This document shows, in pieces, positions 1 through 8,233 of a DNA stretch of 33,779 bases; the stretch's first letter is position 1, and every line of letters starts with the position of its first letter. The position numbers and the translations under genes were made by a program. The notes under the pieces were generated by a model that was not told the DNA's origin, made no database searches, and saw only the letters and a list, made by a program, of their open reading frames with translations. Source of the DNA: Nostoc sp. NMS4. Its GTDB lineage: Bacteria > Cyanobacteriota > Cyanobacteriia > Cyanobacteriales > Nostocaceae. The stretch lies in contig NZ_JABXKI010000092.1 of the NCBI RefSeq assembly GCF_017115095.1, positions 1-33,779 of the forward strand. Reading direction: 5' to 3'.

Positions 1-163
1 GGTAGCTACTTTCAATACCAAAACGAAGACGGTAGTCATCATGTATTTGATGTAATGACAACTTCACCTTATAAACAGCATAAACAAAGAATTCTCGTCC
101 ATGCGCTCGTCTTTTACCGTTTTTATAGGTATCGCTCTGTGTGCGATCGCAAAACTTTTCGGT
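1..163 (-). pseudogene. C-terminal relic of an IS4-type DDE transposase, cut by the window edge
   Basis: On the minus strand, 54 codons are open from position 163 down to position 2, following a stop at 164-166. The translation includes KRRAHGREFFVYAVYKVKL and then HDDYRLRFGIESSY. The last stretch fits the first three residues of the IS4-family Y-(2)-R-(3)-E-(6)-K signature around the catalytic glutamate: Y, R and E have exactly that spacing, and the lysine would lie beyond the window. There is no start codon and no coding sequence upstream; positions 167-238 are C-rich, low-complexity spacer. It is therefore a 5'-truncated fragment, not a live gene in this window. Family assignment rests on the motif and on general resemblance. 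A search with the 54 residues would settle it. Confidence 0.6.
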
Positions 164-238
164 CTACTGAAAGTAACAAACTACTCTTGTTATTTTGTGC
201 TGGAATCATTTCTCCCCCTCCCCCCTCCCCACTCCCTT

Positions 239-1159
239 TTAATTAAGAATTTGTGTTAACGCCGATTGCAAATTAGGATATTTGTACTCAAAGCCTGTTT
301 GCACTGTGCGTTTTGGGATAACCTGCTGACCTTCTAAAACTACTATAGCCCCGTCTCCTAAGAGGGCTTCGATCGCAAAAGCAGGAACAGGCAACCAAGA
401 AGGGCGATTCATCACTTGTCCCAAAGTTTGGCTTAAATCTGCCATTCGGACTGGGTTAGGAGCAGTGGCATTATATACACCTTCTATTTCCGGTTTAGTT
501 AAAGCTTGCAAAATCAGGTTAACTAGATCGTCTACGTGAATCCATGAGAACCACTGCCGACCACTGCCAATAGGGCCACCAGCAAAGAGTTTGAAAGGCG
601 GAATCATTTTACCTAAAGCACCACCATTGCCCAGAACAATCCCAAAACGCAGAATTACTAGTCGCACAACAGCATCTTTTACTTTTCTCGCCTCAGTTTC
701 CCAGGCTTGACAGACTTGGGCGAGAAAATCGTTACCAGATACACTTGTTTCATCAAAGGTAGCCGTTTCGCTAGTGCCGTAGTAGCCAATAGCTGAAGCG
801 TTAATTAACACAGATGGTTTAGGGTTAGCGTTGGCTATTGCTTCAACTATTTTTTGTGTACCTAACTTGCGGCTATTGAGGATTTCTTCTTTCCGTTCTG
901 GTGTCCAGCGTCCTTCACCAATAGGTTCTCCTGCCAAATTAACTACGCCATCACAACTAGCGATGACACTTTGCCAAGAGCCAGATGCATTTGGTGTATA
1001 GGCAACAATTTCTACATTAGGGAAAGCCCCAGAGGGAAAAACCTTTTGAGCAAAGGTAGTATTCCGAGTTAATACTACTATTTTATGACCTTCCCCGTGT
1101 AATCGTTGTATCAAACGACTACCGACAAATCCTGTTGCTCCAGTAATTACGACTTTCAT
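239..1159 (-). CDS. TIGR01777 family NAD(P)-dependent epimerase (SDR39U/YfcH type)
   Basis: A 306-residue protein of the extended short-chain dehydrogenase fold. The dinucleotide-binding GATGFVG loop is at residues 7-13. The active-site segment has SAIGYYGTS near residues 122-130 rather than the usual YxxxK. A SWIHVDDL segment is near 205-212, and the C-terminal quarter (about 255-303) matches the DUF1731 region typical of this subfamily. Length is normal for the family (about 300). The ATG at 1159 is preceded by GAGGT about 5 nt upstream, which supports the start. The substrate is unknown; E. coli YfcH is equally uncharacterised. It is likely cytoplasmic. It stands alone, with the transposase relic downstream and a divergent small gene upstream. 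Confidence 0.92.
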   Translation of the reverse strand: MKVVITGATGFVGSRLIQRLHGEGHKIVVLTRNTTFAQKVFPSGAFPNVEIVAYTPNASGSWQSVIASCDGVVNLAGEPIGEGRWTPERKEEILNSRKLGTQKIVEAIANANPKPSVLINASAIGYYGTSETATFDETSVSGNDFLAQVCQAWETEARKVKDAVVRLVILRFGIVLGNGGALGKMIPPFKLFAGGPIGSGRQWFSWIHVDDLVNLILQALTKPEIEGVYNATAPNPVRMADLSQTLGQVMNRPSWLPVPAFAIEALLGDGAIVVLEGQQVIPKRTVQTGFEYKYPNLQSALTQILN

Positions 1160-1360
1160 TTTCTACCTCAGCCAAACCTTTATTGTAAAGTTTTTGATCA
1201 AACTTTCAGCTTACGGCACTTTCCTTGTTGATAGAAGAGGTGTGACTGTATATCTGGTAGGGTAGTACCTGCTCTCAAAAACTTTGATTTTTTAATGACT
1301 TTATATTTAGATACTTCGGTATTATAGGATGGACGGAGTGTTGCAAGGCTTGGGGCTATT

Positions 1361-1708
1361 ATGGCTCGCTATACCTGTTCATTTATTGTTTCTGTTCCTA
1401 GTGACCATCTGTTGCCGTTACTTGTAGAACTTCTACAGGACTGTCAGTTGGATATTCAATATCACACAGCCGAATATATTATCGGTCGTGAAGTTCCTGG
1501 AAATGTTCCTTTTCCTAAATTGATAACAGTAGAAGTACTGATTGATAAATCAAAATCTACTGAAACGGAAACTCGCATGAGTATTGTGATTAAAAATGAA
1601 GAACTACCAATTTACCTAGATAATTACTGCCGACAAATGTTTGAGTTAATCAAGCAAGCTATTGAAAGTAGCCGCCATTGGCATTTGATTGAAAGTATTG
1701 CAGGATAG
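1361..1708 (+). CDS. Small conserved cyanobacterial protein of unknown function (115 aa)
   Basis: I do not recognise a named family. The protein is soluble, with no signal peptide or membrane segment. Its pattern is strand (TCSFIVSV), helix (LLPLLVELLQDC), several strands with a lysine/threonine-rich hairpin in the middle (LITVEVLIDKSKSTETETR), and a final long helix (YCRQMFELIKQAIE). This suggests a small alpha/beta fold. A GGGG run lies shortly upstream of the ATG. It converges with the FHA gene across an 80-bp spacer that carries a hairpin. Coding character is good and the start is natural, so I take it as real, but no role can be given. Confidence 0.75.
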   Translation: MARYTCSFIVSVPSDHLLPLLVELLQDCQLDIQYHTAEYIIGREVPGNVPFPKLITVEVLIDKSKSTETETRMSIVIKNEELPIYLDNYCRQMFELIKQAIESSRHWHLIESIAG

Positions 1709-1727
1709 CTTTGGTGATTGAATTGAT

Positions 1728-1754
1728 ACTCCCACGGCTTGAAGCTGTGGAAGT
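1728..1754. repeat. Imperfect 13-bp hairpin between convergent genes; possible IS200/IS605-type end relic
   Basis: Two 13-nt arms flank a single G (arms ACTCCCACGGCTT and AAGCTGTGGAAGT), with one G-T pair and one mismatch. The pentamer TTGAT lies directly to the left. The arm sequence resembles the palindromes at ends of IS200/IS605 elements in cyanobacteria, but no tnpA or tnpB is nearby. It sits where a bidirectional terminator would be expected, yet has no T-run on either side. Confidence 0.4.
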
Positions 1755-1788
1755 GTCAGACTGTAATTGGTAGTTATAATTCACTCGC

Positions 1789-2277
1789 TTACTCCTCTAA
1801 ATCCTCGGCCATACCGGGGTTTATTAATGTAATATCATACTCACTCGAATCCGTTTGTCCTAAACGCTGAGTGTTTCTTAAAAGGTAATAAATGGCACGT
1901 ACTTGAGGACCAAAAACGATCTCGTCTTCATTTCTGAGATCGTGGGCTGGTATCTTGCGTCCATTAATCATCAAACCGTTGGAACTCGGCTTACCTTTGG
2001 CATCGCCATCTACAATTCGGTAATAGTAGCTATGACTATTATGCTCTCGTGGCAATCTCACTAATGTGGCATGGCGGCGGGAGACAAACTGCGACATCAA
2101 ACGGATATTACATTCGCGGTCTCTACCAATAGAGTAGACGGGGTGCTCTAGAGAAAATTCTTTGCGACCTTGATCGTCTTCTATAATCAGTAGATGGTTT
2201 TCATTGGTTTCTGCTGCCATTGACAAATCGGTGGAACTGTAATTGATTAAGATTTGTTTAGTATCGTATCTTGCCAT
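1789..2277 (-). CDS. FHA-domain protein (162 aa)
   Basis: A forkhead-associated domain fills residues about 28-135. The conserved contacts are present: GR at 51-52, SRRH at 66-69, and the NG pair within the SNGLMINGRKI segment at about 99-109, with D118 before the last strands. Such domains bind phosphothreonine peptides, so the protein probably reads the output of Ser/Thr kinases; one is encoded at 14195-16009, but a link is only inference. It has no membrane segment. The ATG at 2277 has no visible Shine-Dalgarno site. An internal ATG at residue 20 (MAAETNEN) is an alternative start that keeps the whole domain. Short acidic tails occur at both ends. Confidence 0.88.
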   Translation of the reverse strand: MARYDTKQILINYSSTDLSMAAETNENHLLIIEDDQGRKEFSLEHPVYSIGRDRECNIRLMSQFVSRRHATLVRLPREHNSHSYYYRIVDGDAKGKPSSNGLMINGRKIPAHDLRNEDEIVFGPQVRAIYYLLRNTQRLGQTDSSEYDITLINPGMAEDLEE

Positions 2278-2474
2278 TTTCGCGCACCATCAGTCTGTGA
2301 TGCTAATCTAAATAAGCTTTAAAACTGCATAATACCTTGAAAGAGTAGAACATGGCCGTTCTACTCCAGTAGCTATGATAGCTTTGGTAAGTGGCTTAAT
2401 CTGACGACTGACTCCTGAATTCTGTTTTGATAACCAAGATTTGTGGTGGCAAATTGGACGTGTAAAGGAGTATT

Positions 2475-5111
2475 CTACAGGCGATGAGCGAATCGCCGTA
2501 ATAATATTGAGTTGGTGACGACGCTAACAGAGCTAAAAGCCATTAATGCAGCCGCACCCGATGGGTTAAGCACAAAACCCAGACTAGGGAATAAAACACC
2601 TGCTGCCAAAGGAATGCCAAGTGTATTATATGCAAAAGCCCAGAATAAATTTTGGCGGATTTTGTTGAAGGTGGCGCGACTAAGCTGAATAGATTCGACG
2701 ACATCGTTTAGGCGATCGCGCATTAAAATAATTTCAGCAGTTTCCATCGCCACATCTGTCCCGGAGTGTAAAGCAATTCCTACATCAGCTTGAGATAAAG
2801 CTGGAGCATCGTTGATTCCATCTCCTACCATTGCCACAACTGAGTGCTGAGTGCTGAGTGGGAAGTGAGGAGTGGGAAGTGAGGAGTTAGGAGTTAAGAG
2901 TAGAGACGCGATTAATCGCGTCTCTACAAGAGTTAAGAGTGGGGAGTTAGGAGTTTTCTTTGCCCCCTTGTCTCCTTGTCCCCCTTGTCCCCTTGTCCCT
3001 TCTAACTGGAGAGACTGTATTGCCGCCGCTTTTTTAGCTGGGGGAACACCTGCGATTACATCAGCGCTATCTAATCCTAGTTGTTTGGCTATGGCGATCG
3101 CTGCTTCTTGGCGATCGCCACTGAGCAACATTACCCGTAAGCCCATCTGACGCAACTTGTCTACAGTGGATCGAGCATCCGATCTGAGGGTATCAGAAAC
3201 ACCAATTAGTCCGGCTAATGTTCCCCCAACTGCGACGCAAACGACTGTTTTACCATCTGTTGCCAAATCCTGTGCTACCTGTTGTGCAGTTTCGTTAATG
3301 GCAATGCCGTGCCAACTCAACCATTCCCAGTTACCCAACAATACAACTGTGCCTTCTACTACAGCAGATACCCCTAATCCTGGTTCCGTGTGAAAGTCTA
3401 CAGCCTCTAGAATAGATAACTGTTGCCTCTGTGCTTCTTGCTGAATCGCTTTTGCTAGGGGATGGTGAGTACCGCTTTCTACGGCTGCTGCTAGTTGGAG
3501 TAGGGATGAGGAAGAATAATAATGTTTACTTACTCCATCATCTCCCTTGTCTCCCTTGTCTCCCTTGTCTCCCTTGTCTCCCCCAATTAACAGACAATCT
3601 GTAACGATGGGATTACCTGTGGTGAGAGTGCCAGTTTTATCAAATACTACGGTGTCTAACTGGTGTACTCTTTCTAAAACGTCGCCACCTTTGATTAACA
3701 GACCCCGTTCTGCGCCCATAGCAGTCCCCACCAGAATGGCCGTTGGTGTGGCAAGTCCCAAAGCACAAGGACATGCGACTACCATAACTGCGATCGCTAG
3801 TTTTAAACTGACTAGGAGTGCTGTTAGCGGTAGCGGGGCGTTTAGCCCGTGCTGAGTGCTGAGTGCTGAGTGGTGGGCTTCATGTGTAGCATGGCTCATC
3901 ATTTCCATGCCACCCGACATGGTGATATCAGTCCAGATGTGAGTGCCGAAAAAGTACCAAAATCCAAATGTTAATACAGATGCTGTCAGCACCCCGTAGG
4001 TAAAGTAACCAGCTACTGTATCTGCTAATTTTTGTACTGGTGCTTTCCGAGTTTGGGCGGCTTCTACTAGGGCGACAATTTGAGCTAGAGTTGTATCACT
4101 TCCAATCCGAGTTGCTTGAATAGCGATCGCTCCTGACTGGTTTAGCGTCCCCCCTGTCACCATATCTCCTGGTTGCTTGATTACTGGCACTGCTTCCCCA
4201 GTGAGCATTGACTCATCCACGGTTGTTTGACCAAACACCACTTCACCATCAACGGGGATTTTATCACCTGGTAGCACTTGTAAGCATTCACCGACACGCA
4301 CCTGTTCAGCCGGAATTTCAACACTAGAAGAACCCATTCCGGCTTTCTCTGGGTTCGCAATCAATCGCGCTAACAGTGGCTGGAGTGCTAATAATTTCCT
4401 AAATGCGGCAGCAGCGCGACCTCTAGCTTGTTGCTCTAATGTCCTTCCTAAGAGAATAAAGCCCAGCATCATTACTGGTTCATCAAAGAAGCATTCCCAA
4501 CCCAATTGGGGAAAAAGCAACGCGACTAAACTAGCAATGTAAGCTGTCAGCGTTCCCAATCCCACCAGGGTATTCATGTTAGGCGCATTTCGCCGCCAAC
4601 CCAGCCAGCCATCTACTAAAATCGGGCGACCGGGAATTAATAGCGCTACTGTTGCCAGTCCACAGTGAAACCAGATATTATTTAACACTGGCAGCACTGA
4701 GCTACCAAGATTACCAAAATGTCCACTTCCCGACAATATCAGCAACACAGCTGCGATCGCCAACTGCCATAGAGAAGAACGCATTTCTCGGCGTTGTCGT
4801 TCTGCTGGGTCTGGTAAGGTCGATATTTCGCCTCCTACTGTGCCACTAGCTTTTCGAGGTTGAGTCGGGAATCCAACTGCTGTTAATCGCTGTGCCAGTG
4901 CATCTGCATCTATTACACCAACTTCTGACTCTACAACTGCTACCTCTGTGGCCAGGTTCACACAGGCACTCTTGACACCTGGATGTTGGGTCAGCTGTCG
5001 CTCTACTGCGTTCACACACCCAGCACACTTCATACCCCCAACATCTAAAATAATCTTCTCTAGGATTGGGTCAAGTTCTAGGGCTGGCTTAGTTTTTGGG
5101 ACAAGTTGCAT
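2475..5111 (-). CDS. copA: Cu+-type P1B heavy-metal ATPase with in-frame repeat insertions
   Basis: An 878-residue copper-transporting P-type ATPase (CtaA/PacS/CopA group), in the plasma or thylakoid membrane. In order: an N-terminal heavy-metal domain with C29/C32 in GMKCAGC; membrane helices from about 112; the actuator TGE at 304-306; the CPC copper site at 447-449; the phosphorylated DKTGT at 491-495; the HP pair at 550-551; the hinge GDGIND at 763-768; and late helices with YN (827-828), M857 and S860/S861, the P1B-1 residues. It is over 100 residues longer than usual. The excess maps to three repeat-derived inserts: residues about 415-427 (His-rich loop before CPC), 511-526 (KGD repeats after DKTGT), and about 703-757 directly before the hinge. 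All keep frame, and every catalytic motif is intact, so it may work. CtaA cannot be told from PacS here. Confidence 0.95.
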   Translation of the reverse strand: MQLVPKTKPALELDPILEKIILDVGGMKCAGCVNAVERQLTQHPGVKSACVNLATEVAVVESEVGVIDADALAQRLTAVGFPTQPRKASGTVGGEISTLPDPAERQRREMRSSLWQLAIAAVLLILSGSGHFGNLGSSVLPVLNNIWFHCGLATVALLIPGRPILVDGWLGWRRNAPNMNTLVGLGTLTAYIASLVALLFPQLGWECFFDEPVMMLGFILLGRTLEQQARGRAAAAFRKLLALQPLLARLIANPEKAGMGSSSVEIPAEQVRVGECLQVLPGDKIPVDGEVVFGQTTVDESMLTGEAVPVIKQPGDMVTGGTLNQSGAIAIQATRIGSDTTLAQIVALVEAAQTRKAPVQKLADTVAGYFTYGVLTASVLTFGFWYFFGTHIWTDITMSGGMEMMSHATHEAHHSALSTQHGLNAPLPLTALLVSLKLAIAVMVVACPCALGLATPTAILVGTAMGAERGLLIKGGDVLERVHQLDTVVFDKTGTLTTGNPIVTDCLLIGGDKGDKGDKGDKGDDGVSKHYYSSSSLLQLAAAVESGTHHPLAKAIQQEAQRQQLSILEAVDFHTEPGLGVSAVVEGTVVLLGNWEWLSWHGIAINETAQQVAQDLATDGKTVVCVAVGGTLAGLIGVSDTLRSDARSTVDKLRQMGLRVMLLSGDRQEAAIAIAKQLGLDSADVIAGVPPAKKAAAIQSLQLEGTRGQGGQGDKGAKKTPNSPLLTLVETRLIASLLLTPNSSLPTPHFPLSTQHSVVAMVGDGINDAPALSQADVGIALHSGTDVAMETAEIILMRDRLNDVVESIQLSRATFNKIRQNLFWAFAYNTLGIPLAAGVLFPSLGFVLNPSGAAALMAFSSVSVVTNSILLRRFAHRL
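2841..3005. repeat. Intergenic-type repeat block translated inside the copper ATPase P-domain
   Basis: About 165 bp of low-complexity DNA: GTGCTGAGT and GGAGTTAGGAGTTAAGAGT-type repeats, CCCTTGTCC-type repeats, and a perfect 28-bp palindrome at 2900-2927 (halves GTAGAGACGCGATT and its complement). These are the same kinds of sequence that fill spacers elsewhere in this window. It contributes about 55 residues (703-757) to the ATPase, without a stop or frameshift. Confidence 0.85.
3541..3585. repeat. 9-bp tandem repeat in the copper ATPase gene (KGD repeat)
   Basis: Four consecutive copies of a TCTCCCTTG unit followed by a partial TCTCCCCC copy. On the minus strand they encode a string of Gly-Asp-Lys triplets at residues about 511-525. 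Because the unit is 9 bp, copy-number slippage would change loop length without breaking the frame. Confidence 0.85.
3831..3857. repeat. 27-bp dispersed repeat inside the copper ATPase gene, identical to 16233-16259
   Basis: The segment begins TAGCGGGGCG, continues TTTAGCCCGT and ends GCTGAGT. It recurs letter for letter at 16233-16259, in a spacer. It contains the short inverted pair GGGC/GCCC and here is followed by further GCTGAGT copies. In the gene it encodes part of the insert before the CPC helix. Confidence 0.85.
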
Positions 5112-5270
5112 GGCTTGTGTTTAGATTCGCTACAGAAATTCAACGCCTGACTAAAAGCGTCTCTAATTCGAGCGTAGGCTAAATATGCAACTATGACTCA
5201 ATGTCAACCATATTAAAATTATTAATTTATCGTAATTCTTTGAGCATCAAGACTATCGCTACACTTTAAC

Positions 5271-5531
5271 TCAACGTTCCAAGTTCCCAGATTTATCCGT
5301 AGGGTTCTGAATTTTTAATTTTAAATTTGGAATTTTTAATTCCCCTACAGGGGGATGACAGATCCAGCGCCGATAAGTCACATAAATAATTGCTACTACT
5401 TGCATTGGTGCGATCGCAATCAGGCTTTTTAAGAAATAGTTGATTTCTAAATCAGACATCACACTGAAATATCCTAAGCCTAACAAGAAGAACACTACCC
5501 AGTTAAGCTGTTTAGGTTTGAGAATGAGCAT
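5271..5531 (-). CDS. Small two-helix membrane protein of unknown function (86 aa)
   Basis: Two hydrophobic helices are visible, residues about 10-25 (NWVVFFLLGLGYF) and about 33-52 (FLKSLIAIAPMQVVAIIYVTY), followed by a basic segment. The last 25 residues (PNLKLKIQNPT and onward) are translated from an AT-rich repeat of the AATTTTTAATT type common in Nostoc spacers. The original protein may therefore have ended sooner and been extended by repeat DNA. No family is recognised, and no Shine-Dalgarno site is seen before the ATG. It may be an orphan conserved gene; the evidence is composition and helices only. Confidence 0.5.
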   Translation of the reverse strand: MLILKPKQLNWVVFFLLGLGYFSVMSDLEINYFLKSLIAIAPMQVVAIIYVTYRRWICHPPVGELKIPNLKLKIQNPTDKSGNLER

Positions 5532-5568
5532 ATCATGTCAACAAATAATTGATAAATAAATTCCTTGT

Positions 5569-5593
5569 AGAGACGGCGATTTATCGCGTCTCT
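5569..5593. repeat. Palindromic repeat, AGAGAC...GTCTCT family
   Basis: The arms AGAGAC-G-GCGAT and ATCGCGTCTCT flank TT, with one bulged G. It is a diverged relative of the 28-bp palindrome at 2900-2927 and of the copies at 14010-14040 and 18221-18283. Immediately downstream, 5608-5668 holds copies of the ACGAATT heptamer. Confidence 0.75.
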
Positions 5594-5679
5594 CTAACTG
5601 TTGCGCTTACGAATTACGTTAGCGAAGCGGTAGCGAGTCATCGAGCGTCATTACGAATTACGAATTACGCCTTGCGCTA

Positions 5680-5955
5680 CTAAAACCAGCCCTGCTTCTT
5701 CTCAAAATAGGTATTTACAAATCCTTCAGAGGATTTATTTAAGTAGATCATCCCTTCAATTAAACCTACAAGTTGCATAATTAACAACGCAATGCCGTAG
5801 GTGAAAGAACCCCCAACGATAGAAATCACTAACATGATAAAACCTTGCGAAGCGTATCCTAAAATAAACTTATGAACCCCAAACGCTCCCAGGATAATGC
5901 CACAGTAACCAGCTAGAAGTTGTTTGGTAGGGTGACTGGGGTTAAGATTTGCCAT
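5680..5955 (-). CDS. TM2-domain membrane protein (91 aa)
   Basis: Two membrane helices are joined by a short turn: a first helix with GYCGIILGAFGVHKFILG (about residues 16-33), then GYASQGFIMLVISIVGG and a second hydrophobic stretch. The first helix and the HKFILGY turn match the TM2 domain (GxxGxHxFYLG-like). The ATG at 5955 is preceded by AAGGAG about 11 nt upstream, which supports the start. TM2 proteins are small membrane proteins without a settled role in bacteria. It is encoded alone between repeat-rich spacers. Confidence 0.85.
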   Translation of the reverse strand: MANLNPSHPTKQLLAGYCGIILGAFGVHKFILGYASQGFIMLVISIVGGSFTYGIALLIMQLVGLIEGMIYLNKSSEGFVNTYFEKKQGWF

Positions 5956-6514
5956 ATAAATGCTGCTCCTTGATAAGTGAGTATAAAAATAAAGTCTTTA
6001 TTGTAATGAAAGCAAATATATTTACTTGCTTAATAAATAAACTTTTAATTTTTCAGTATGAGTAAGTCCCAAGATGAATAATTAAAATCAGCGTGCTTCT
6101 ATTCCAGAGAAAACGCCAAGATGTCTCGCGGTATAGCCTGAAAATCTGGCGTTCCTTGATGACTTTTGTTGGATTAGCCGATCGCAAATCCTGGTGCAGC
6201 AGTTTTGCAGATTTTTAGAATAAATCTTAAATAATCAGCAAAAGCTGCTATATACACCACTTTTTACAAGTCCATCAGTATTATTTCCGGATTCTTTTAA
6301 CTAAGTTCGAGGGTTTAAGTCCCCAGGCTAACGACCGCAAAACGAATTTATGCCTAAATCTAAATCCTCGGACGCTAGAAGACTCGCTAACACAAAACGT
6401 AATTACGAATTACGAATTACGAATTACGAATTATTTAATTATTACTGCCAAATTGTCCCTACTTATGCAGATAAAATCAGATATTTTTGTTTTTGGCAAC
6501 AGTAAGTACTTGTA
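5956..6514. other. Gene-free spacer with heptamer repeat array
   Basis: No credible gene is seen. The first 60 bp carry the TM2 gene leader. Positions 6401-6433 hold 4.7 copies of the 7-bp unit AATTACG, preceded at 6388-6400 by TAACACAAAACGT. The same 13-bp flank with the same heptamer recurs in reverse orientation at 33359-33398. The rest is AT-rich DNA without clear structure. Confidence 0.7.
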
Positions 6515-8098
6515 TTAATTACTACCTAAAACAAACAGGCTTAACAATGTACCACTATTCCAAAGGCTATGGAGGAGCATAGGAGCGAGGAGATTGCGCG
6601 ATCGCGTGTAAACGACTCCCAAAACAATGCCCAATGCGGTCAGGGGGAGAATTTCTGATAAGCTGAGGTGAGCGATCGCAAACAACAAACTACTGATTAG
6701 AATCGCTCCCCACACGGGTAAGTAACGAGTTAGAGAGGGTAACAAAAAACCCCGAAATAGGATTTCTTCAAAAAATGGCGCTGCGATCGCGGCTGTGGAG
6801 AAAAATATGCCAAGTGCCACACCATCTTGGCTTTCTAGGGCTAGTCGCAACAGAGGATTACTCCCACCCTGTCCTTGCCATAGCTGTTGATTAATCAAAG
6901 ATACCACCACAACTACAGGTAAAGCTGTGCAATAGCCTCCCAGTCCCCACAAAAACCAGTTATCTTGAAAACGGAAGCGAAACCAGAATTCCGGTAGTGG
7001 AAAAAAGCGCTTGATAGAGAAATACAACACTAACAGCGCCCCTAATGCTACTAAGAAGTAACTAATTAACACAGAAAACGCCTGAAGTCGCACATCCACA
7101 ATAGGACGCGGGATGGGTAGCAGCAATATTACCGAAGGCACAAAAATTTGCCCCATGAAGAAAAAACCGACGATAAAAACCTGCAAAACCGTTTCACCAT
7201 CCCAAGGTGTTGACCAAGGGATATCAGCATTTTGAGCTAATAACGAAGCTTTTCCTTTTAACAAGCGTTGAGCAAATAATAAAATTAGCAGTATTAGACC
7301 AATTAAAGCTGCCAAAGTGGGAATAGTGCCAATAACCGCCAATTTCAACACTGCTTGAGCAGAAGATTCTTGTTGTGCGGCTTTTACTGCTGATAACGCA
7401 TCTTCTCGTTGCTGGAGTTGGTATAACTTAACCAAAGCAGTAGAGCGAAACCAACCTTCTAAATTTTTTTTAATTGGTTCTTGAGCATTTTGAAGGATAC
7501 GCGGAGGATTGCTCCACAGTCCAGTTAAGACATCGGCGGTTTCCCCAAACCCTGGGTTAATATCTGAGCGTTGTTGTAATTCGCTCCAAGTCTTGAAGGC
7601 TGTATCCGTCTGTCCTTGCTGTGCTTGTAAAATTCCCAAGCGCAGGTCTAATTCAGCCAGTAATTTTTGTAATTCTTTAAAAGACTGCTGTAACTGTTGC
7701 TGTCCCTCTTTAGAGGTTTTAATAGTGGGAGGAGCATCCGGTAGAGGTTTCGGAGGTGTGGGAGTTATTTCAGCTTGAGAGCGTAATTGTGCAAGTTTGT
7801 TGTTAACTTTGTCTAAACTAGCTTGAACTGATTGACGCGCCTCCTGATACTGCTTTGTAGCGCTTTCTAGGGGTTGCTCGCCAAGTATTGCTCCCCGAAT
7901 CGCTTCGAGTTTATCATCACCACTATCTTCTGATTGCCAAGCTTGGGCTTGTAAAGCAATATTTGTTTGGTATAGTTCCAGGCGACTTTGAAATTGAGGT
8001 TCTTGCCAACTACCAAATAAAGCCGAAACCGCCAGCAGAACTGCTATCGGTGTCATCACAAAAAATAAAACAAACTGCTTGAGTGTCTTGAGTGTCAT
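6515..8098 (-). CDS. CPBP (Abi) family intramembrane protease with large N-terminal module
   Basis: A 527-residue integral membrane protein. Residues 7-27 form a first membrane helix. Residues about 35-245 are hydrophilic, Gln-rich and largely helical, probably outside the cytoplasmic membrane, with a Pro-rich break near 112-125. From about 250 there are many membrane helices. The catalytic CPBP motifs are complete: EExxxR at E444, E445 and R449; H477 in FAIAHL; and HxxxN at H510 and N514. Families with this core (Rce1/Abi) are glutamate-type intramembrane proteases. The ATG at 8098 follows AAAGGGGGAT about 5 nt upstream. It is far longer than a bare CPBP protein (200-300 aa); the N-terminal module could be a sensor or partner-binding part. 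The substrate is unknown. Confidence 0.9.
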   Translation of the reverse strand: MTLKTLKQFVLFFVMTPIAVLLAVSALFGSWQEPQFQSRLELYQTNIALQAQAWQSEDSGDDKLEAIRGAILGEQPLESATKQYQEARQSVQASLDKVNNKLAQLRSQAEITPTPPKPLPDAPPTIKTSKEGQQQLQQSFKELQKLLAELDLRLGILQAQQGQTDTAFKTWSELQQRSDINPGFGETADVLTGLWSNPPRILQNAQEPIKKNLEGWFRSTALVKLYQLQQREDALSAVKAAQQESSAQAVLKLAVIGTIPTLAALIGLILLILLFAQRLLKGKASLLAQNADIPWSTPWDGETVLQVFIVGFFFMGQIFVPSVILLLPIPRPIVDVRLQAFSVLISYFLVALGALLVLYFSIKRFFPLPEFWFRFRFQDNWFLWGLGGYCTALPVVVVVSLINQQLWQGQGGSNPLLRLALESQDGVALGIFFSTAAIAAPFFEEILFRGFLLPSLTRYLPVWGAILISSLLFAIAHLSLSEILPLTALGIVLGVVYTRSRNLLAPMLLHSLWNSGTLLSLFVLGSN

Positions 8099-8189
8099 CT
8101 ATCCCCCTTTGACTAACCAGTGGAGAGCGCATCCCCCTTGGGAATTATCGCAATAAAAAGTCAGAGGTGGATATATATCATCAATATTT

Positions 8190-8221
8190 TGACACTCCCG
8201 CGCTAAAGCGACGAGGATTCT
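8190..8221. repeat. Possible IS200/IS605 end relic
   Basis: The segment GACACTCCCGCGCTAAAGCG followed by ACGAGGATTC resembles, in reverse complement, sequences that I recall lying downstream of tnpB genes in cyanobacterial IS200/IS605 elements. The centre CGCTAAAGCG is a small hairpin. No tnpA or tnpB coding sequence is present, so this could only be a solitary end. The identification is from memory and was not checked by a search. Confidence 0.35.
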
Positions 8222-8233
8222 ACATTCATAGTG

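Noticed and set aside
1-246. Plus-strand frame open from the window edge to 246
   Set aside because: The opposite strand carries a recognisable transposase C-terminus over 2-163, and the plus frame ends in translated C-rich spacer.
2872-3855. Three plus-strand frames antisense to the copper ATPase
   Set aside because: They are shadows of a strongly conserved gene, and partly of low-complexity repeats.
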